Assembly (NCBI GenBank): GCA_000697335.1
Contig: JNEM01011972.1
Span: forward strand, 1 to 59,385
DNA from: Conidiobolus incongruus B7586
Lineage: Eukaryota > Entomophthoromycota > Entomophthoromycetes > Entomophthorales > Conidiobolaceae
Length of the DNA stretch: 59,385 nucleotides
Direction: 5' to 3'
A program made the translations under genes and the position numbers. The notes under the pieces were generated by a model that was not told the origin of the DNA, made no database searches, and saw only the letters and a list, made by a program, of their open reading frames with translations. Below, piece after piece: positions 1 through 12,307 of the stretch (position 1 is its first letter; each line of letters begins with the position of its first letter).

Positions 1-1744
1 AATATATATTTTTATTTAATTGAAATCAAATAAATTTAATTATAAAATCATAATAATAAGGGAAATTTTAGTTTTCAATTATTAAATTAATAAGTTTTTT
101 TCCCTCTAATTTGATATATATATCTGATCTGTATATAGTCAATATTTGAAGGAAAATATCTATATTAATTGTAATAAAACTATCTTATAATAAACAAATT
201 ATATTATTACTATCAAAAATAACTTATATTAAATAATATGGAATTAATTATTTAATATATTTATATTTAATATATTAAATAAACTTAACCCTAAGCTCTC
301 ACCATTTCCTTTAGGATTATATATGATATTCTATATTCTATTAATTTATATTAACCTATTTTTATAATATTTTAAAGTTTTTAATTATTAATAAAATTGG
401 ATTTATATATAAGATTATAATAATTATAATAACTTTTTATATATTTAATACCCTAAGGAAATATTATTTATAGCTCCTTGAATTACAATCAATTCATATT
501 TATTTAGTCTCAATATCAATATATTATAACTTATAGACTTATTTTTTAACTATCTAAAATAATTAAAATTATATAAGTAAAAAAATTTTTATAAATAAGT
601 TTGATTAACTAAAATAATATAAATATTAGTTTTTAATAAAAAGATTTATTTTTAAATATCAAAAGTTTATGTAAAATAAAATACAAAGTTATAAATTTTA
701 AATAATAAATTTAAAATTATAATATTTTATAATCTATTATTAAGTTATAAATATTTCAAAATATTATATATAATAAAAAATTAGTATATTATATTAACAT
801 AGTATATTTAAATAATATCAGAATATTTTTAATATTGTAATAGTTTTATTTATTAACTTATAGATATTTTAAATTCTTATTATTCAATATATTACAATAA
901 TAGCTTTTAATTTTATTAAATATATTTCATTTTAACCACTAAATATTAATAAACTTGATGCCTCTTTAATTCAGGCAATCTTTTAGTTCTAGATATCATC
1001 TTTCCATAAGTTTCAAATTCTTAATAGCTAATCTTTTTCTTATTAATTAGCATATATTTAGAAAATGGTTATTATAAGTATTAAAAATATTAAAGTGTTT
1101 AAACAATAGACTTGATTATTGCCAAATAGTGATACTAAATAATAGCCAATAGAATGATCATTTAATATAAAATACCTGATATTTTTAATAGTATTGTAAA
1201 CTTGAGTTAACGGTATTTTATTAAAATCATCCGAATTTAATATGAAAATAAGGTGTAATTATAGGTTGAAATTACTAGATATAGTATAATGTTACACTGA
1301 TATAATTATGCTCATTCCAAATTCTGTTAAATAATATTATTTATATGTTGCCAAACTTATGCTCAATATTTATAAACAGTAAAGTATTAATCGAAAATCA
1401 TAGATAATTCATCCATATTAATTATAACAAGTTACAAAATATCATTGCCATATAAAATTAATAATGATACATATGACTAGTATAGCATGGTTATAGATGT
1501 TAGCCTATAATAAGCAATATTCAATTGAATTTGGCAACTTAGAATTAAGCCGAATTACCTCAAATTACTCTATTAACAATTTAAATGCAATCAAATTGAA
1601 TAGTAATACGCCCTTTATTTTGTATTGGGCTCAAAGCTTTTATCCATAACAATATATATATAATATGAGTAGTGCTCAATGAGATCGGTAGTTTTCACAG
1701 TTTAAATAGTATTATTATATTATAATTAATCTAATTTTTATATA
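1..1744. other. A+T-rich gene-free flank
   Basis: No credible coding region, RNA gene or mobile element was seen on either strand. Sequence is homopolymer- and TA-rich. The last 100 bases probably hold the promoter of the following secreted-protein gene: a TATATATA-like run lies near 1653-1664, about 85-90 bases before its start codon. Confidence 0.6.
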
Positions 1745-2518
1745 ATGAAATTATCTTGGATCTTTATTATTTCTATAATATCTCCTTTAGCTAGTATTTT
1801 TGTTGGTAATTATTTTATAAAATATAATAATTTTATATTATTCTAAAAAAAATTGTTTTGCATAGATTTTAACCACCCTCACAAACTGGTAAGGAGGGAT
1901 GATTTCGATATGGATTTTCTCAGGTCTATCGATCCTGACACTTTGATCAGACTCCTGTTTGAATTCTGGTATAATAATATCTATAAACCTAATCAAAATC
2001 AGCCTTCTGAAGATAATCCAGCTCCTCCAACGTCAGAACCTAGTCCTGAGACTAATGAGCAATGTAAAAGATTGTTCTCACCAGATGAACCTTGTGAGCT
2101 CGCTTCAATTAGACAAAAAGCTGATTTTTACACTGAAGTTAACCAGTCCAAACCAGAAGATCAAAGGGGTCAATGTACAGAGTGGGTAGACGGTAGATAC
2201 TTCCAAATGTTTGGAACTCATTTCGCTTTCAATGGATCTGCCTATACATTTGCTGATCAAGCTAAAGAAACTGGAGACTATTACGTCGATGCAGTTCCTA
2301 CCGTGGGCAGTGTCCTGGTTCTCCCTGCCAATGTCTTAGGTAGTTCAGAAGATGGACATGTAGCAATCGTTGAAAAAGTGTATAGCAATGGCGAAATTTG
2401 TACATCAAATTGGAATGCACCAACTCAAGGTGTATTAACTATGAAAAAATTCACTGTTGATACAAATGTAATGCAATTTGTTCACCATAAACAAGGACCT
2501 ACATTAGAATGCAGCTAA
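1745..2518 (+). CDS. Secreted CHAP-domain (cysteine, histidine amidohydrolase/peptidase) protein
   Basis: Two exons, 1745-1805 and 1866-2518, with a 60-bp GT-AG intron at 1806-1865, give 237 aa. Exon 1 supplies a hydrophobic signal peptide (starts MKLSWIFII, about 20 residues). An Arg-Arg pair near residues 30-31 could be a Kex2-type propeptide site. A Pro/Ser/Glu/Asn-rich linker runs to about residue 85. The C-terminal part looks like a CHAP fold: the putative catalytic Cys is in GQCTEW (about C124), the His in GHVAIVEKV (about H185) and a polar residue in CTSNWN (about 202-204). CHAP enzymes cleave peptidoglycan or glutathionylspermidine amide bonds and are mainly bacterial, so a secreted fungal copy suggests an antibacterial or acquired enzyme; that is inference. 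The start was chosen because only the spliced form yields a signal peptide. Stop TAA. It converges with the next gene, 73 bp away. Confidence 0.8.
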
Positions 2519-2591
2519 TAAATTTAATAATGATCATTTCATCATACTTAAGATTTTATAAATATCCTTTATTATGTTATTTTAGTCAACT

Positions 2592-2942
2592 TTAATAAAC
2601 GGGGGAATTGGAAGGAGGGTACGTTAAAATAGGAGGAAATGGACGAAATCTTTGAAATGCGGCACGAAAATGATTGGTGGCGTCATTTTGATACAATTGG
2701 TTGATTTGATCCGAGTTCAATGGAGTGTAGTAGTTGTTACCAGCTTCATTTTTGTAGGTATAGCCATTAGGATCGGTGAGAGAGGATGAGCCATACGCAG
2801 TTCCCCAAGCTTCGCCTTTGGGATGGCCAGTTCCATCATCGACATACGAGGAACTATATGATGTGGACTTGGAAAAGGAGGTGGTCAAAGGAGTGGCTCC
2901 CATAATCACAGTCAAAAAACTGATTAAGCCAACTACTTTCAT
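2592..2942 (-). CDS. Small secreted protein, function unknown
   Basis: Single-exon gene of 116 aa. The first 20 or so residues (MKVVGLISFLTVIMGATPL) form a convincing signal peptide. The mature part is rich in Ser, Tyr, Asn, Gly and Pro, has no cysteine, and ends in a Phe/Pro-rich tail. No domain was recognised. A TATAAATA element (plus-strand 3027-3034) lies about 85 bases upstream of the start, which supports a real transcription unit. Its 3' end faces that of the CHAP gene. Composition is clearly less A+T-rich than the flanks. It could be a structural wall protein or an effector; nothing in the sequence decides. Confidence 0.6.
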   Translation of the reverse strand: MKVVGLISFLTVIMGATPLTTSFSKSTSYSSSYVDDGTGHPKGEAWGTAYGSSSLTDPNGYTYKNEAGNNYYTPLNSDQINQLYQNDATNHFRAAFQRFRPFPPILTYPPSNSPVY

Positions 2943-3026
2943 ATTCTAATAAATAATAAATAAATAGATATTAAATTAAGCTGTACGAATCTTATTTTAA
3001 TTTAATGAAACGAATACATTGAATAG

Positions 3027-3034
3027 TATTTATA
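3027..3034 (-). promoter_or_regulatory. TATA box of small secreted protein gene
   Basis: Reads TATAAATA on the minus strand, about 85 bases upstream of the ATG at 2942. The same octamer occurs upstream of the Ecm33-like and sHSP genes. Confidence 0.4.
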
Positions 3035-4907
3035 CTACCAATAATTTACTCCTATGAATTCGAGAATGTTAATTGAATCAAATATTTTGAATATTTATAA
3101 ATCCTTAAACACATTTCTAATATCCAGCTCATCTGAAACTCTAAAATTCCAATAATTTAATTCAGATATATGAAAATTTAAGGGGATATTCATTTTCTTA
3201 CACTTATATCAGAATAAATCGATTAAAAATTGGTTCAAACTAAAGCTTTGGATTTGAGCTTGGTCATATCAGTCAGTTGATTGCTCAATAATCTGGATTT
3301 TTGTAGGCTGGGTTCAGTTTTATTATAAAACTTATCAGATCATAAACATTCAAGCAAGCCAACTATTGATTTTCACTTGAATTTTATATTTCTGTAAAAG
3401 AATTAGAAATTATCATATTATAAATATTTTTATAAAATTTAAAACACTAATTAATAATATATCAAATATTTATACAAATCTTAAGATAATTGTATATTAT
3501 TAAGATATAAATTTAACAAAAATTTAATATAATTATCAAAATAATATTTTCTCAAATTATATAATTTTAGCTCAACAATAGTTTATAAAATGATTAGAAT
3601 ACAATTGATATAGGTATTTGCTATTTTCATAAATTTTCAAATTGATTGACTTAATATTTAAAAATTCAAGTTTTTTAGTAATTCTTTATTGGTTAAAATT
3701 ATCATTCGAGTGATTTGTGCAATATTTAATCTAATTTTTATCTTTTTGGTTGTCGAATATATATAAACATTACAATTCAGTAAGATTTGAATATGATTTT
3801 GTCAAATTGTAAAAAAGGACTATGATAAATATTAGATATAACGATAAATTCTAGATACACTAATATATAATATTGAACAGATATATAATATTCATTTTAT
3901 TAATGATGAATTTTAAAATCTATTGATACTAAATTATGAATATTACACAAATTTGTGTTTAAATCATATTTTTATGAATATTTAAACTATATAAATTTGT
4001 AATAAATATTGTAAAGGCTACAAGGTAATTGTTAGGGTATAAGTAACTGAATGTTTTGTTAATATCAAATTATATACATCCTTGTATTTGATATATTTAT
4101 ATAATTGGTTTTCAATAAGTATATTATAAAATTGATAAAGATTGGATTATTAAAAATGAATTATAAAAAGAATCGAAGAGTCAAATATATATGACCAACT
4201 TATCTAATCTTACTTGAGAAAGGAAAAATTTTATAATCATGAATCCTGGCAACATTGAAGAACTTTAACATAGAGGATATAATATGTATTTGTGTCTCGA
4301 CTGACAAGATAAGCGACAAATAATGACTCATAAATCGATAGTAAAGATCAATTGAAGATGATATTAATGAATGTTATCATTTTGCTAGTAAATTATGACT
4401 GCAGTTTTATAAATTATTGTCAACTGGAAATGTAAAATATCAACTAAAATCTAAAATAATCAATTTTATATTATCTTTATAAAAACTTATATAGCATGAT
4501 ATTTCCGAATAATACAGTTGAGAATATACTATCCATCTAAAATACTTAAATGTTTTAAAATATTAATGAAGGATTTTTAAGTATATTCAAATTTTTCTAA
4601 ATTTGAAAAATTCTTATTAGACAATTATTATATAATTTAAATACAAATTTTAATCATTTAATTACATATATAATGATGGATATTAAATATAGAAATTTAT
4701 ATTTTAATATTGAATATTTTAAAATTTCAATAAAAATATTAAGAGTTCAAAGAAATTTGAACATTGGTTAAAGCGAGAGCAAATTTAATAATCATTAAAA
4801 CATTTTTGAACGTCTTACATGATTCAAAACTATAATATATCAATTGTTAAAGTCATAATTATTATTTTTCTAATTTTATTAAAGAATAGAATTGATTATT
4901 CAAAAAT

Positions 4908-4941
<34 letters not shown>
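4908..4941. repeat. Compound (AC)n(TA)n microsatellite
   Basis: About five AC units run directly into about twelve TA units. A second repeat of the same compound design lies at 36772-36805. Confidence 0.9.
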
Positions 4942-5717
4942 CAAATTAAACAAAATTTTTAATGAATAAATTATATTCAATTCACTTAATCACTGTGATC
5001 ATTGAGTAAAAATTAAAAATTGAGATATAAATTTAATTTTTAAAATTAATAAAAATATTGCAATAAGTTATATAATTATAATTTTCAAATATTTAATGGT
5101 ATACTTTAAATATTTTGATTTGAGACTAAATATAAATTAACTTAATGTAATCAAAAAAAAGAATATAATTTTAATTTTGAATATTCTCCAAATCCTATTT
5201 TCGGTGAACCTAACTTTCTATCTATCTATCTTTAGTGTTTGCACTAACCTATTGCATTGACATCATATCTGCTACTACTATAGTGACAAAATATTTATAT
5301 GTTGAATATTTTAATAAGCATTCTTTAGCCATGAACAGAGGTTTGATCCTTCATACGTATAGCGATTACTATTTACAATTTAAATCATCAACCTTGTAAT
5401 TTGATTGGAAAATAACTATCCTTTAATTATTATAAAATCTTTTTGAGGAATATGAATGAATAACTATAAATATAATTGAATTAATTATTTTTAGAATATT
5501 ATAGCATTAACGATCTCGTTAAATCCAATTATTTTCAATAAATGTAATTATTTTTCCTATATATTTAGTAAATTCTAAAATTATATAGATTGGTATATAA
5601 TACATGTTTAATTAAAGATCAGCCATTGTAGTTAAAGAAGAATGAAATGAATAATATCAAAAATAATGGAGATTTATTAAACATTGATGAATTTAAAAAA
5701 TTATTTATTAAATGATT

Positions 5718-7593
5718 TTACATTCCCATTGAAAATTGTCTAGAATATTGCATTGGTTTAACAGGTGGGTGAGGCTAAATAATAAACATTAGTAAATAAA
5801 GTTGATAAAAAAAATATACATTAATACTTACCACAGCGTCAAATTTGAAGTAATTAACATTGAGATCTGGAGTAATATGGATGTAAGCACCTTTGTTACC
5901 CACGGAGTCACAGTAATTAGGAGCTGAAAATACTGTGACACATTTGCCGTCGTGATCGATAGTATAACCTTCGTCCTTAACTTCATGGCTACGAATGATC
6001 ATGTTAAGTCCGTTCAAGTCACAGAATGCTTTGGTGACGTCAGGACCAAATTGAACACCAACTCCTCGCTTGTTCTTAGCACGTCCCAATTCAGGTTGAG
6101 GGTCTGACCACAATAACTCACACATGAGACTCTCAGAAGGGGGTTGGCAAAATCTGTTGATATTTCGGATGTCTTTAAGTGTTACACCATCTTTGGAGAA
6201 TAAACCACCGTGGATGACAAGGATCTTCTCTTGAATCAAATGGGCTAAAGGAAGGGCATCAAATGTTTCAGAAAATAAGTTGAATAGCATCTCATTAAAC
6301 TTGGCTTTAACTTCTCCTTCAAAACCATATACTTTGTTCATATCGTTAGTTTCATGATTACCACGGTTGAGGAAGAAGGAGTTGGGGTAGAGCCATTTAT
6401 AAGCGAGAAGTGTGAATATAACTTCTACGGAGAAGGAGCCACGATCGACGAAGTCCCCATTAAAGAGGTACATGTTCGTTGTGCTAGGTTTGCCGTTGAG
6501 TTCAAAGATATTAAGCAAGTCATAATATTGACCTGGTTAGAATTAAATTTAATATTTAGAATTGGTTTTATGTAATATTTGTAAATGTTTACCATGAACA
6601 TCACCACAAACAGTAATTTTAGAACCTTCAGGTATTTGAACATCGACCAAAGACTCCATCTTTGTGAACATGTCTTTACAAGCTAACACAATCTAAAAAG
6701 AGATTTGAATATTTCAAAGTATTTAATTGAATGATATGAAATTACTTGATAAGCGATTTTACGATGAATTTTCTTTTGATTCTTGAATCTTTCAATAAGA
6801 TCATCTACAAACTTTTCAGTAATTCCAACTTCGGGATCAATTAATTCACCATCATAAGTAGATTCAATTTCTAATAATGTATATATATTAATAAAATAAT
6901 ATTTTTATTATGAAATATGATGTTACCTATAGAATTAACGTCTAAAGAATCTGCAACTGATCTTTTATCTTGATCAGTCTAGTTTTGAAAAATTAATAAT
7001 ATTATAAAATAAATCAAAGTTTAAATTACTTGAATAGCTTGTTCAAATAAAATTCTCTTATATAATTTTTCACACTCTATTAATTTTGTTTTGGCAACTG
7101 CATCGTTTGGATTTAATTTATTAACCTAATTAATGATATTAATTATACATAATACCAATTTATCATATTATTTACAATTCTGAAATCTCTTAAACTCTCT
7201 TTAACGTGATAAAGTGCTAAATTAGCTGTAGCTCTACGATAATAAGCCTAAAATTATAGTGTTATATTGTATGAATTAGAACAATAAATAGGTATCTACC
7301 TTAACAAACTTAGAATCTAATTCAATAGCTTTATCAGCGTCTTCAATAGCAGCACCATAAGCTTCAGTTTTAATATAACAGAAAGCTCTGTTAGTATAAT
7401 AGGATGGGACGGTATTATTTAAATCGATAGCTTGCGAGTAAATTGTAATAGCTTCATTATACTTATTTTCTAATATAAATTTAGTAATTTTTTGCAATTT
7501 TCTTTTAGGAAATTAAATACGTTTAAAGAGTTCGTTAGCTTGATTTTTTAATTTTTCAGCATTTTCAATATTATTTTGATTTAATTCACTCAT
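5718..7593 (-). CDS. PPT1: Serine/threonine protein phosphatase 5 (TPR-PP5)
   Basis: Nine exons, each joined by phase and family match: 7593-7520, 7468-7300, 7247-7176, 7125-7030, 6978-6927, 6870-6746, 6692-6593, 6532-5832 and 5774-5718; eight introns of 50-60 bp. The product is 481 aa, close to the usual 490-500. N-terminal TPR repeats (about residues 12-115, motifs such as ANELFKQNKYNEAI and [11 protein letters not shown]) bind the Hsp90 C-terminus. The PPP catalytic domain carries GDVHG, GDFVDRG, GNHE, HGG and the late RSHE and SAPNYC motifs that hold two metals. The C-terminus [12 protein letters not shown] is diagnostic of PP5 and is encoded by the last 57-nt exon after a donor at 5831. 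PP5/Ppt1 dephosphorylates Hsp90 and its co-chaperone Cdc37 in the cytosol and nucleus. All key metal ligands visible are intact. Confidence 0.97.
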
Positions 7594-7979
7594 CAGTAAT
7601 AAAAAAATGATTAATTAAATAGGTTTAACTATTCAAAAATAATTTTTGATAAACTTGAGTTCATTATAATTAAATTTATATTAAATAAACATAATTTATA
7701 AAATTTATGGGTTAGACTAAAAAAATTTTTAATATAAGATTTAAAAGTAAACAAAAATTTTGATTAATAAATTAGGATAAAAATTTATTCAAAATCGAAT
7801 AATAATTTAATCAAAATAAAAATAAAATATGATTAGAATTAGCGAAAGTTGGAAAAAAGTATATGAATGATATAAATTAAATTCTACTAAATGAATAGTA
7901 ATGAAAAATTGGCTGAATTTTTGCTTGGCATTTGCACATGAAGTCAGGAGCACAAATGTTACACCATCTCCTAGTCAAA
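7594..7979. other. Intergenic spacer between PP5 and the wall-protein gene
   Basis: 386 bp of A+T-rich DNA, holding the PP5 promoter and the 3' flank of the Ecm33-like gene. Nothing else seen. Confidence 0.6.
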
Positions 7980-9113
7980 TTACATCAATAATCCAACTAA
8001 AAATATGGTAACCATGGCCAACGAGCCTTGGGCAGCTAATTGAAGAGCACCGCTGCTATCTTTTCCTAAAGAACCGTCTTGGGGCTTGGGGTCGGCGACA
8101 CCAGCTTTACAACCGGCGGAGGTCTTACCACCCTTGACAGCAGTTTGGATATTCTTCATATTGTCACAATTGAAATCATTGTTCTTGGTTTGGATGCTCC
8201 AAGTACCTTGAATGGTTTGAATTTTAGGGAGCTTAATGCTTTCCAAATTTCCAGAGAGATCCAAAGCGCCAGAAATAGTTTTCAAGCTGGGGAGGTCGAT
8301 GGAAGTGAGTGCAGTGTTGTTGGCGACGAGGAAACCACCATTGATGGTTTCCAAATCGGGGATTTCAAGAGACTTAATGTTGGGATTACCGACGACACTC
8401 AAAGCACCATTACACTTCTTCAAGCTGGGTAAAGAGAAGTTCTTAGCAGAGTTACCGGCAAAATTGATGAAGTTATTCACATTAGTAAGAGAACCAAAAT
8501 CGACGGAGGTAAGATTGGCAATGGTGCAATTACCACCGATGTCGGTCAACTTGGGGAAACTAGCAGAAAGAGAGGGGTGGTTACCACTGACAAACAAATA
8601 TCCAGCCAATTTTTGAAGGCTACCAAGTTCAATTTGGGTCAAGTTTCCGTTACCAGAGAAAGTTAAACGATCAGCAGATTGAATAGAAAGACCAGAAATA
8701 CTGGTCATAGCGTTGTTAGTAAAGTCAATGTTTTTAGCGGAGGTGATATTGGTGATTTGAAGCTTATTTAAGTTGGGGTTGTTCCAGAAAACAAGGTCTT
8801 TGACTCTTTGCAATTGGGTCAAATCAAGAACGGTTAATTGGACGTTGTCAGTAACCCTGATGGTTTCAATTTTTTGAACACTGGGTACACCAAAGGTAAC
8901 AAGATTTTGAGTTTTAGTAATGGAAATACTTTCAACTTGACCTAAGTTGGGAAGCTTGACCTCAGTTACATCTTCACCAGAGACAGACAAGGATTTGGCT
9001 TCACTACAACCCTCAAACTTGCCAACATCACCGTTAGATTTGATTTCGATGTTATCACATTGAGCAGTTAAAGAGCCCACTAAAAGAAATAAAGAGACTA
9101 AAAATTTATTCAT
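7980..9113 (-). CDS. Ecm33/Sps2-like GPI-anchored cell-wall protein
   Basis: Single exon, 377 aa. It starts with a signal peptide (MNKFLVSLFLLVGSLTA, cleavage near residue 18-20). Residues of about 20-330 form irregular leucine-rich/receptor L-domain repeats with recurring xxLSVSGN, LPSLKT and ISGALDLSGN-type strands, typical of the fungal Ecm33/Pst1/Sps2 family. A Gly/Ser-rich stretch and a hydrophobic tail ending FLVGLLM fit a GPI-attachment signal, with an omega site probably among the Ser/Gly residues 15-25 before the end. Family members sit at the plasma membrane and wall and are needed for wall integrity and glucan/mannoprotein order. Length is similar to yeast Ecm33 (about 430 aa). TATAAATA at 9185-9192 lies about 75 bases upstream. 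Long plus-strand ORFs at 8079-8616 are antisense shadows of the repeats. Exact paralogue is uncertain, so no symbol is given. Confidence 0.85.
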   Translation of the reverse strand: MNKFLVSLFLLVGSLTAQCDNIEIKSNGDVGKFEGCSEAKSLSVSGEDVTEVKLPNLGQVESISITKTQNLVTFGVPSVQKIETIRVTDNVQLTVLDLTQLQRVKDLVFWNNPNLNKLQITNITSAKNIDFTNNAMTSISGLSIQSADRLTFSGNGNLTQIELGSLQKLAGYLFVSGNHPSLSASFPKLTDIGGNCTIANLTSVDFGSLTNVNNFINFAGNSAKNFSLPSLKKCNGALSVVGNPNIKSLEIPDLETINGGFLVANNTALTSIDLPSLKTISGALDLSGNLESIKLPKIQTIQGTWSIQTKNNDFNCDNMKNIQTAVKGGKTSAGCKAGVADPKPQDGSLGKDSSGALQLAAQGSLAMVTIFLVGLLM

Positions 9114-12100
9114 ATTGGATTATTCAATAATCGATCAATCAAAAAAAATGAATAAAAGTATAAAGTCAAAGGTTCCATAGAGAGTATTTATATGATTTTA
9201 TTTAACATTTGACAATAGTGAATTTTTACTCATATGATCACCACTATGGCATCAATTCATGAATCAAGCTAACCAAATCAAATCAACTTTTTTGGATTTA
9301 TATGGAGTGAAATATTATCCAATTCATAAATTATTCACTCTGACTGAACAAACTTAATGCATTCAGAAATACGCATAAATATATCGAAACACACTAGTTA
9401 TCAAAGATCTATCTAATATTAGACTATTATTATTAATAAACGCCATTTATAACTGTTTAAATTATTATCAGCATGTAATAGCGAATTTTATATGTACCTA
9501 TTTTCAATATATTTTTATAGCCAAAAATTGGAAAATTGTTATAAAATAGTATAATTACCTATAAGTTTATCCAATCAAAATAATATATTATAATCCGTAC
9601 TTCCTCAATTGGTTGAAAAGTCTAAATTTAGAAATAATTTGACAAAAGATAAGGAATTTTTAAATTGCCAAATTGGCCCTTATGCATTATATAATAGAAA
9701 AGGAAACATATTATAGATTCAATTTCAAGCATTCAATCCGATTGGGTAAATGAAAATCGAGCAAAATTTAAAAATTTAGAATCAAACCAAGCAATGTTTA
9801 ATTTTAAAAATTCATGTTCACAATGCTTGATGATAGCTTTTTTGCGTCATAATTAATAATTCTTGAATCCAATCCATTACAACTTTGAAATCACAAAATC
9901 CCAACAAATATTATCCACCCACCTTGTTAAATTTAACTTCACTAAGTTCATAAATCACTGGTCCGTTACTAACTATAATTCACTAAAGTAATTTTAACTC
10001 TACCATCTCCCCCATACTTACTGAATGATATCATTTCCCCATTACGATATTAACCTAAACCACCAAGAAATTTACTCTGCATTAAGTTTGAAAACTTTGA
10101 TACGCCATGAATTCAATTTAATTTTAATAAACACAAATTCAAATACTCCCAAATCCATTTGAAAATTTTTGAAATTGAATGAGATATGCTTGTTAGTTCA
10201 AATTTTTCTCATTTTGTATTAATACTCTCCAAAAATACAATCATTTGTGAAAATTGATATGTAACTCGAATATCTATGGATCAGGTTTATTAATTTAACT
10301 AGGAGAAAAGTTTTAGTTAATAGTGATTGTTGGTCTTTCACTGATTAAATTATTTTACCTTTAAATTGTTAATTGGTGATTTTAATCAAAATTTTTACCA
10401 AATTGAAGTAGTGTAATATAAAAGCAGTTGATTAACATCTCTTTGAGATACTTTTTAATTTGTTGAATCAGTTTTATCGGTATAATAATAAAATTATTTT
10501 GGTTTTAACAGTTTGAAATTGATTTTTCATATAATGTATATATATACATCAAATTAACAGAAAATATGTCATTATGATATTAATTAAAATTTTTTAAATT
10601 TAATAGTATAAAACAACCAGAACTTAATATTAAAAAATTATAAATCAAAATATAATTAATAATTTTCAAAATTGTGCTCATGTATTGAATTTTAAATAAT
10701 TCAAAATTGACTAAATTAGTAATATAATTATTGAATAATTATTTTAAAATCTATGAGCATAATCACTTCGTTTTTCAGAAATATTGAGCTAACATAATTT
10801 TTGAAATATTCAATAATAAATAATTTAAGCCAAAATGATATCATTATTGATATATATAATACTTAGTTATTTTATTGATAAATAAAAATATATAACCAAT
10901 CCAAAAATTTTAACATGGCTTTAGCATTGATTGGCAATAAATTGGTAGGCGAATTCTGGGTAAATAATTCTGCAATATTTAAATTTAAAATATGATAATT
11001 TAAAATTGATAATAATTTAATCAATATATTAATACATCAAAGCTAATATACTTCACTTAACTACAAAGCATATGATATATAAACTCAATCTCAAAAATAT
11101 AATCAGATAATTTACTTTTGAAAGATAGCTTATTAACTGAATAAATTTAATAATGGAATAATAATTATTAATTTAAAAATTTTGCCAAATCTATTTATGT
11201 TAGCCTGAAATATAGCTCTCTTAATACCAATCAACATAGTTAAATCAACTCATTTTTATTTTTAGATATTGTTGTATTGATTAAAAGTTTGAATAGGGTA
11301 TTATAATTTGTACTGTTAATTATTTTAAATTAATTTATTATTAAGTTTTAAAAATTTTAAACTTAATGATACTTAACAGATATATAATGCATATCCAATA
11401 TATTATAATTAGAAAAAGAAAACAACTTTTAATTATAATTTAAAATACTTTTATTAACATTAATGATAGTCTATATCTTCTAAAATGCTGATAATTAATT
11501 ATTAGTTTATTGATATAAATGAATGATTATTGCATAAAAATACTGTGATGTTTCAACTTAATTCGGTATATTAACATACTAAATTATTTGAATGAATGAA
11601 TAATAATAAATATTGATTTATTTCAACGTTTTGTTATATTGTTCATAATGGTTTATTTGTTATTGAATACTTTATTCTTATTGATAGCTATTTCTATTTT
11701 AATCACGTTTTTTATTTGATTTGTGTAAGACTTAATATTCAATTTGGATAAAAATTATTATTAAAAATAACTTATATAGTCCACTTTTATTTTTACATTT
11801 TGAAAATATCTTGAATATTTAGAAAAATATGATACTTAAATTATATATTTAAATTTTATTTTCATTTGTCAAAAATATTTTTTAAAATCAAGGATTTTTA
11901 AACAATCAATCAAATATTCATTTTATTTAATAGTTTACAAATAGTTTGATTAATTTAATTGAACAATTAAGTAATTGTATAAGCGCATTTAATTTTTTAA
12001 TAATTATCGATTAGATAATTGAAATTATTATATTAATATATATTTAGTTTGATTTTCCTGTATATTTTAATATCAAAAATTTCGTATATTGTAGAAGTTT

Positions 12101-12307
12101 ATTAGGTTAATATTATATATCACTTGGACAGTTGCTTTATAATCCCTTGATTCAGTATCCTATATTTGAAATGTTCAATTAATTGATAATATATATATTA
12201 TATCTTTTTATCATCAATTAGTATTTGGTATAATATTATTAATTGAATTTTAAAATTAGATATGATTAATTGCAATCTTGAGATTAATTAACTCAATACC
12301 AAAATGA
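9114..12307. other. Gene-free stretch
   Basis: About 3.2 kb. Other than the TATA element at 9185-9192 I find no ORF with coding character, no tRNA-like B box and no repeat ends. The part at 9880-10090 is slightly C-richer but has no readable frame on either strand. Confidence 0.55.
9185..9192 (-). promoter_or_regulatory. TATA box of Ecm33-like gene
   Basis: Minus-strand TATAAATA about 75 bases upstream of the ATG at 9113, in the usual position for a TATA-driven fungal gene. Confidence 0.5.

Larger units (their letters stand above)
2943..5717. other. Gene-free stretch with microsatellite
   Basis: About 2.8 kb of A+T-rich DNA. Apart from the TATA-like octamer at 3027-3034 and the CA/TA microsatellite at 4908-4941, I see no coding potential, RNA gene or mobile element. 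A short (CTAT) run sits near 5218-5231. Confidence 0.6.

Noticed and set aside
8079-8616. Two overlapping plus-strand ORFs of 117 and 126 codons
   Set aside because: They are antisense to the repeat-rich Ecm33-like gene and show no domain, start context or splice signals of their own.
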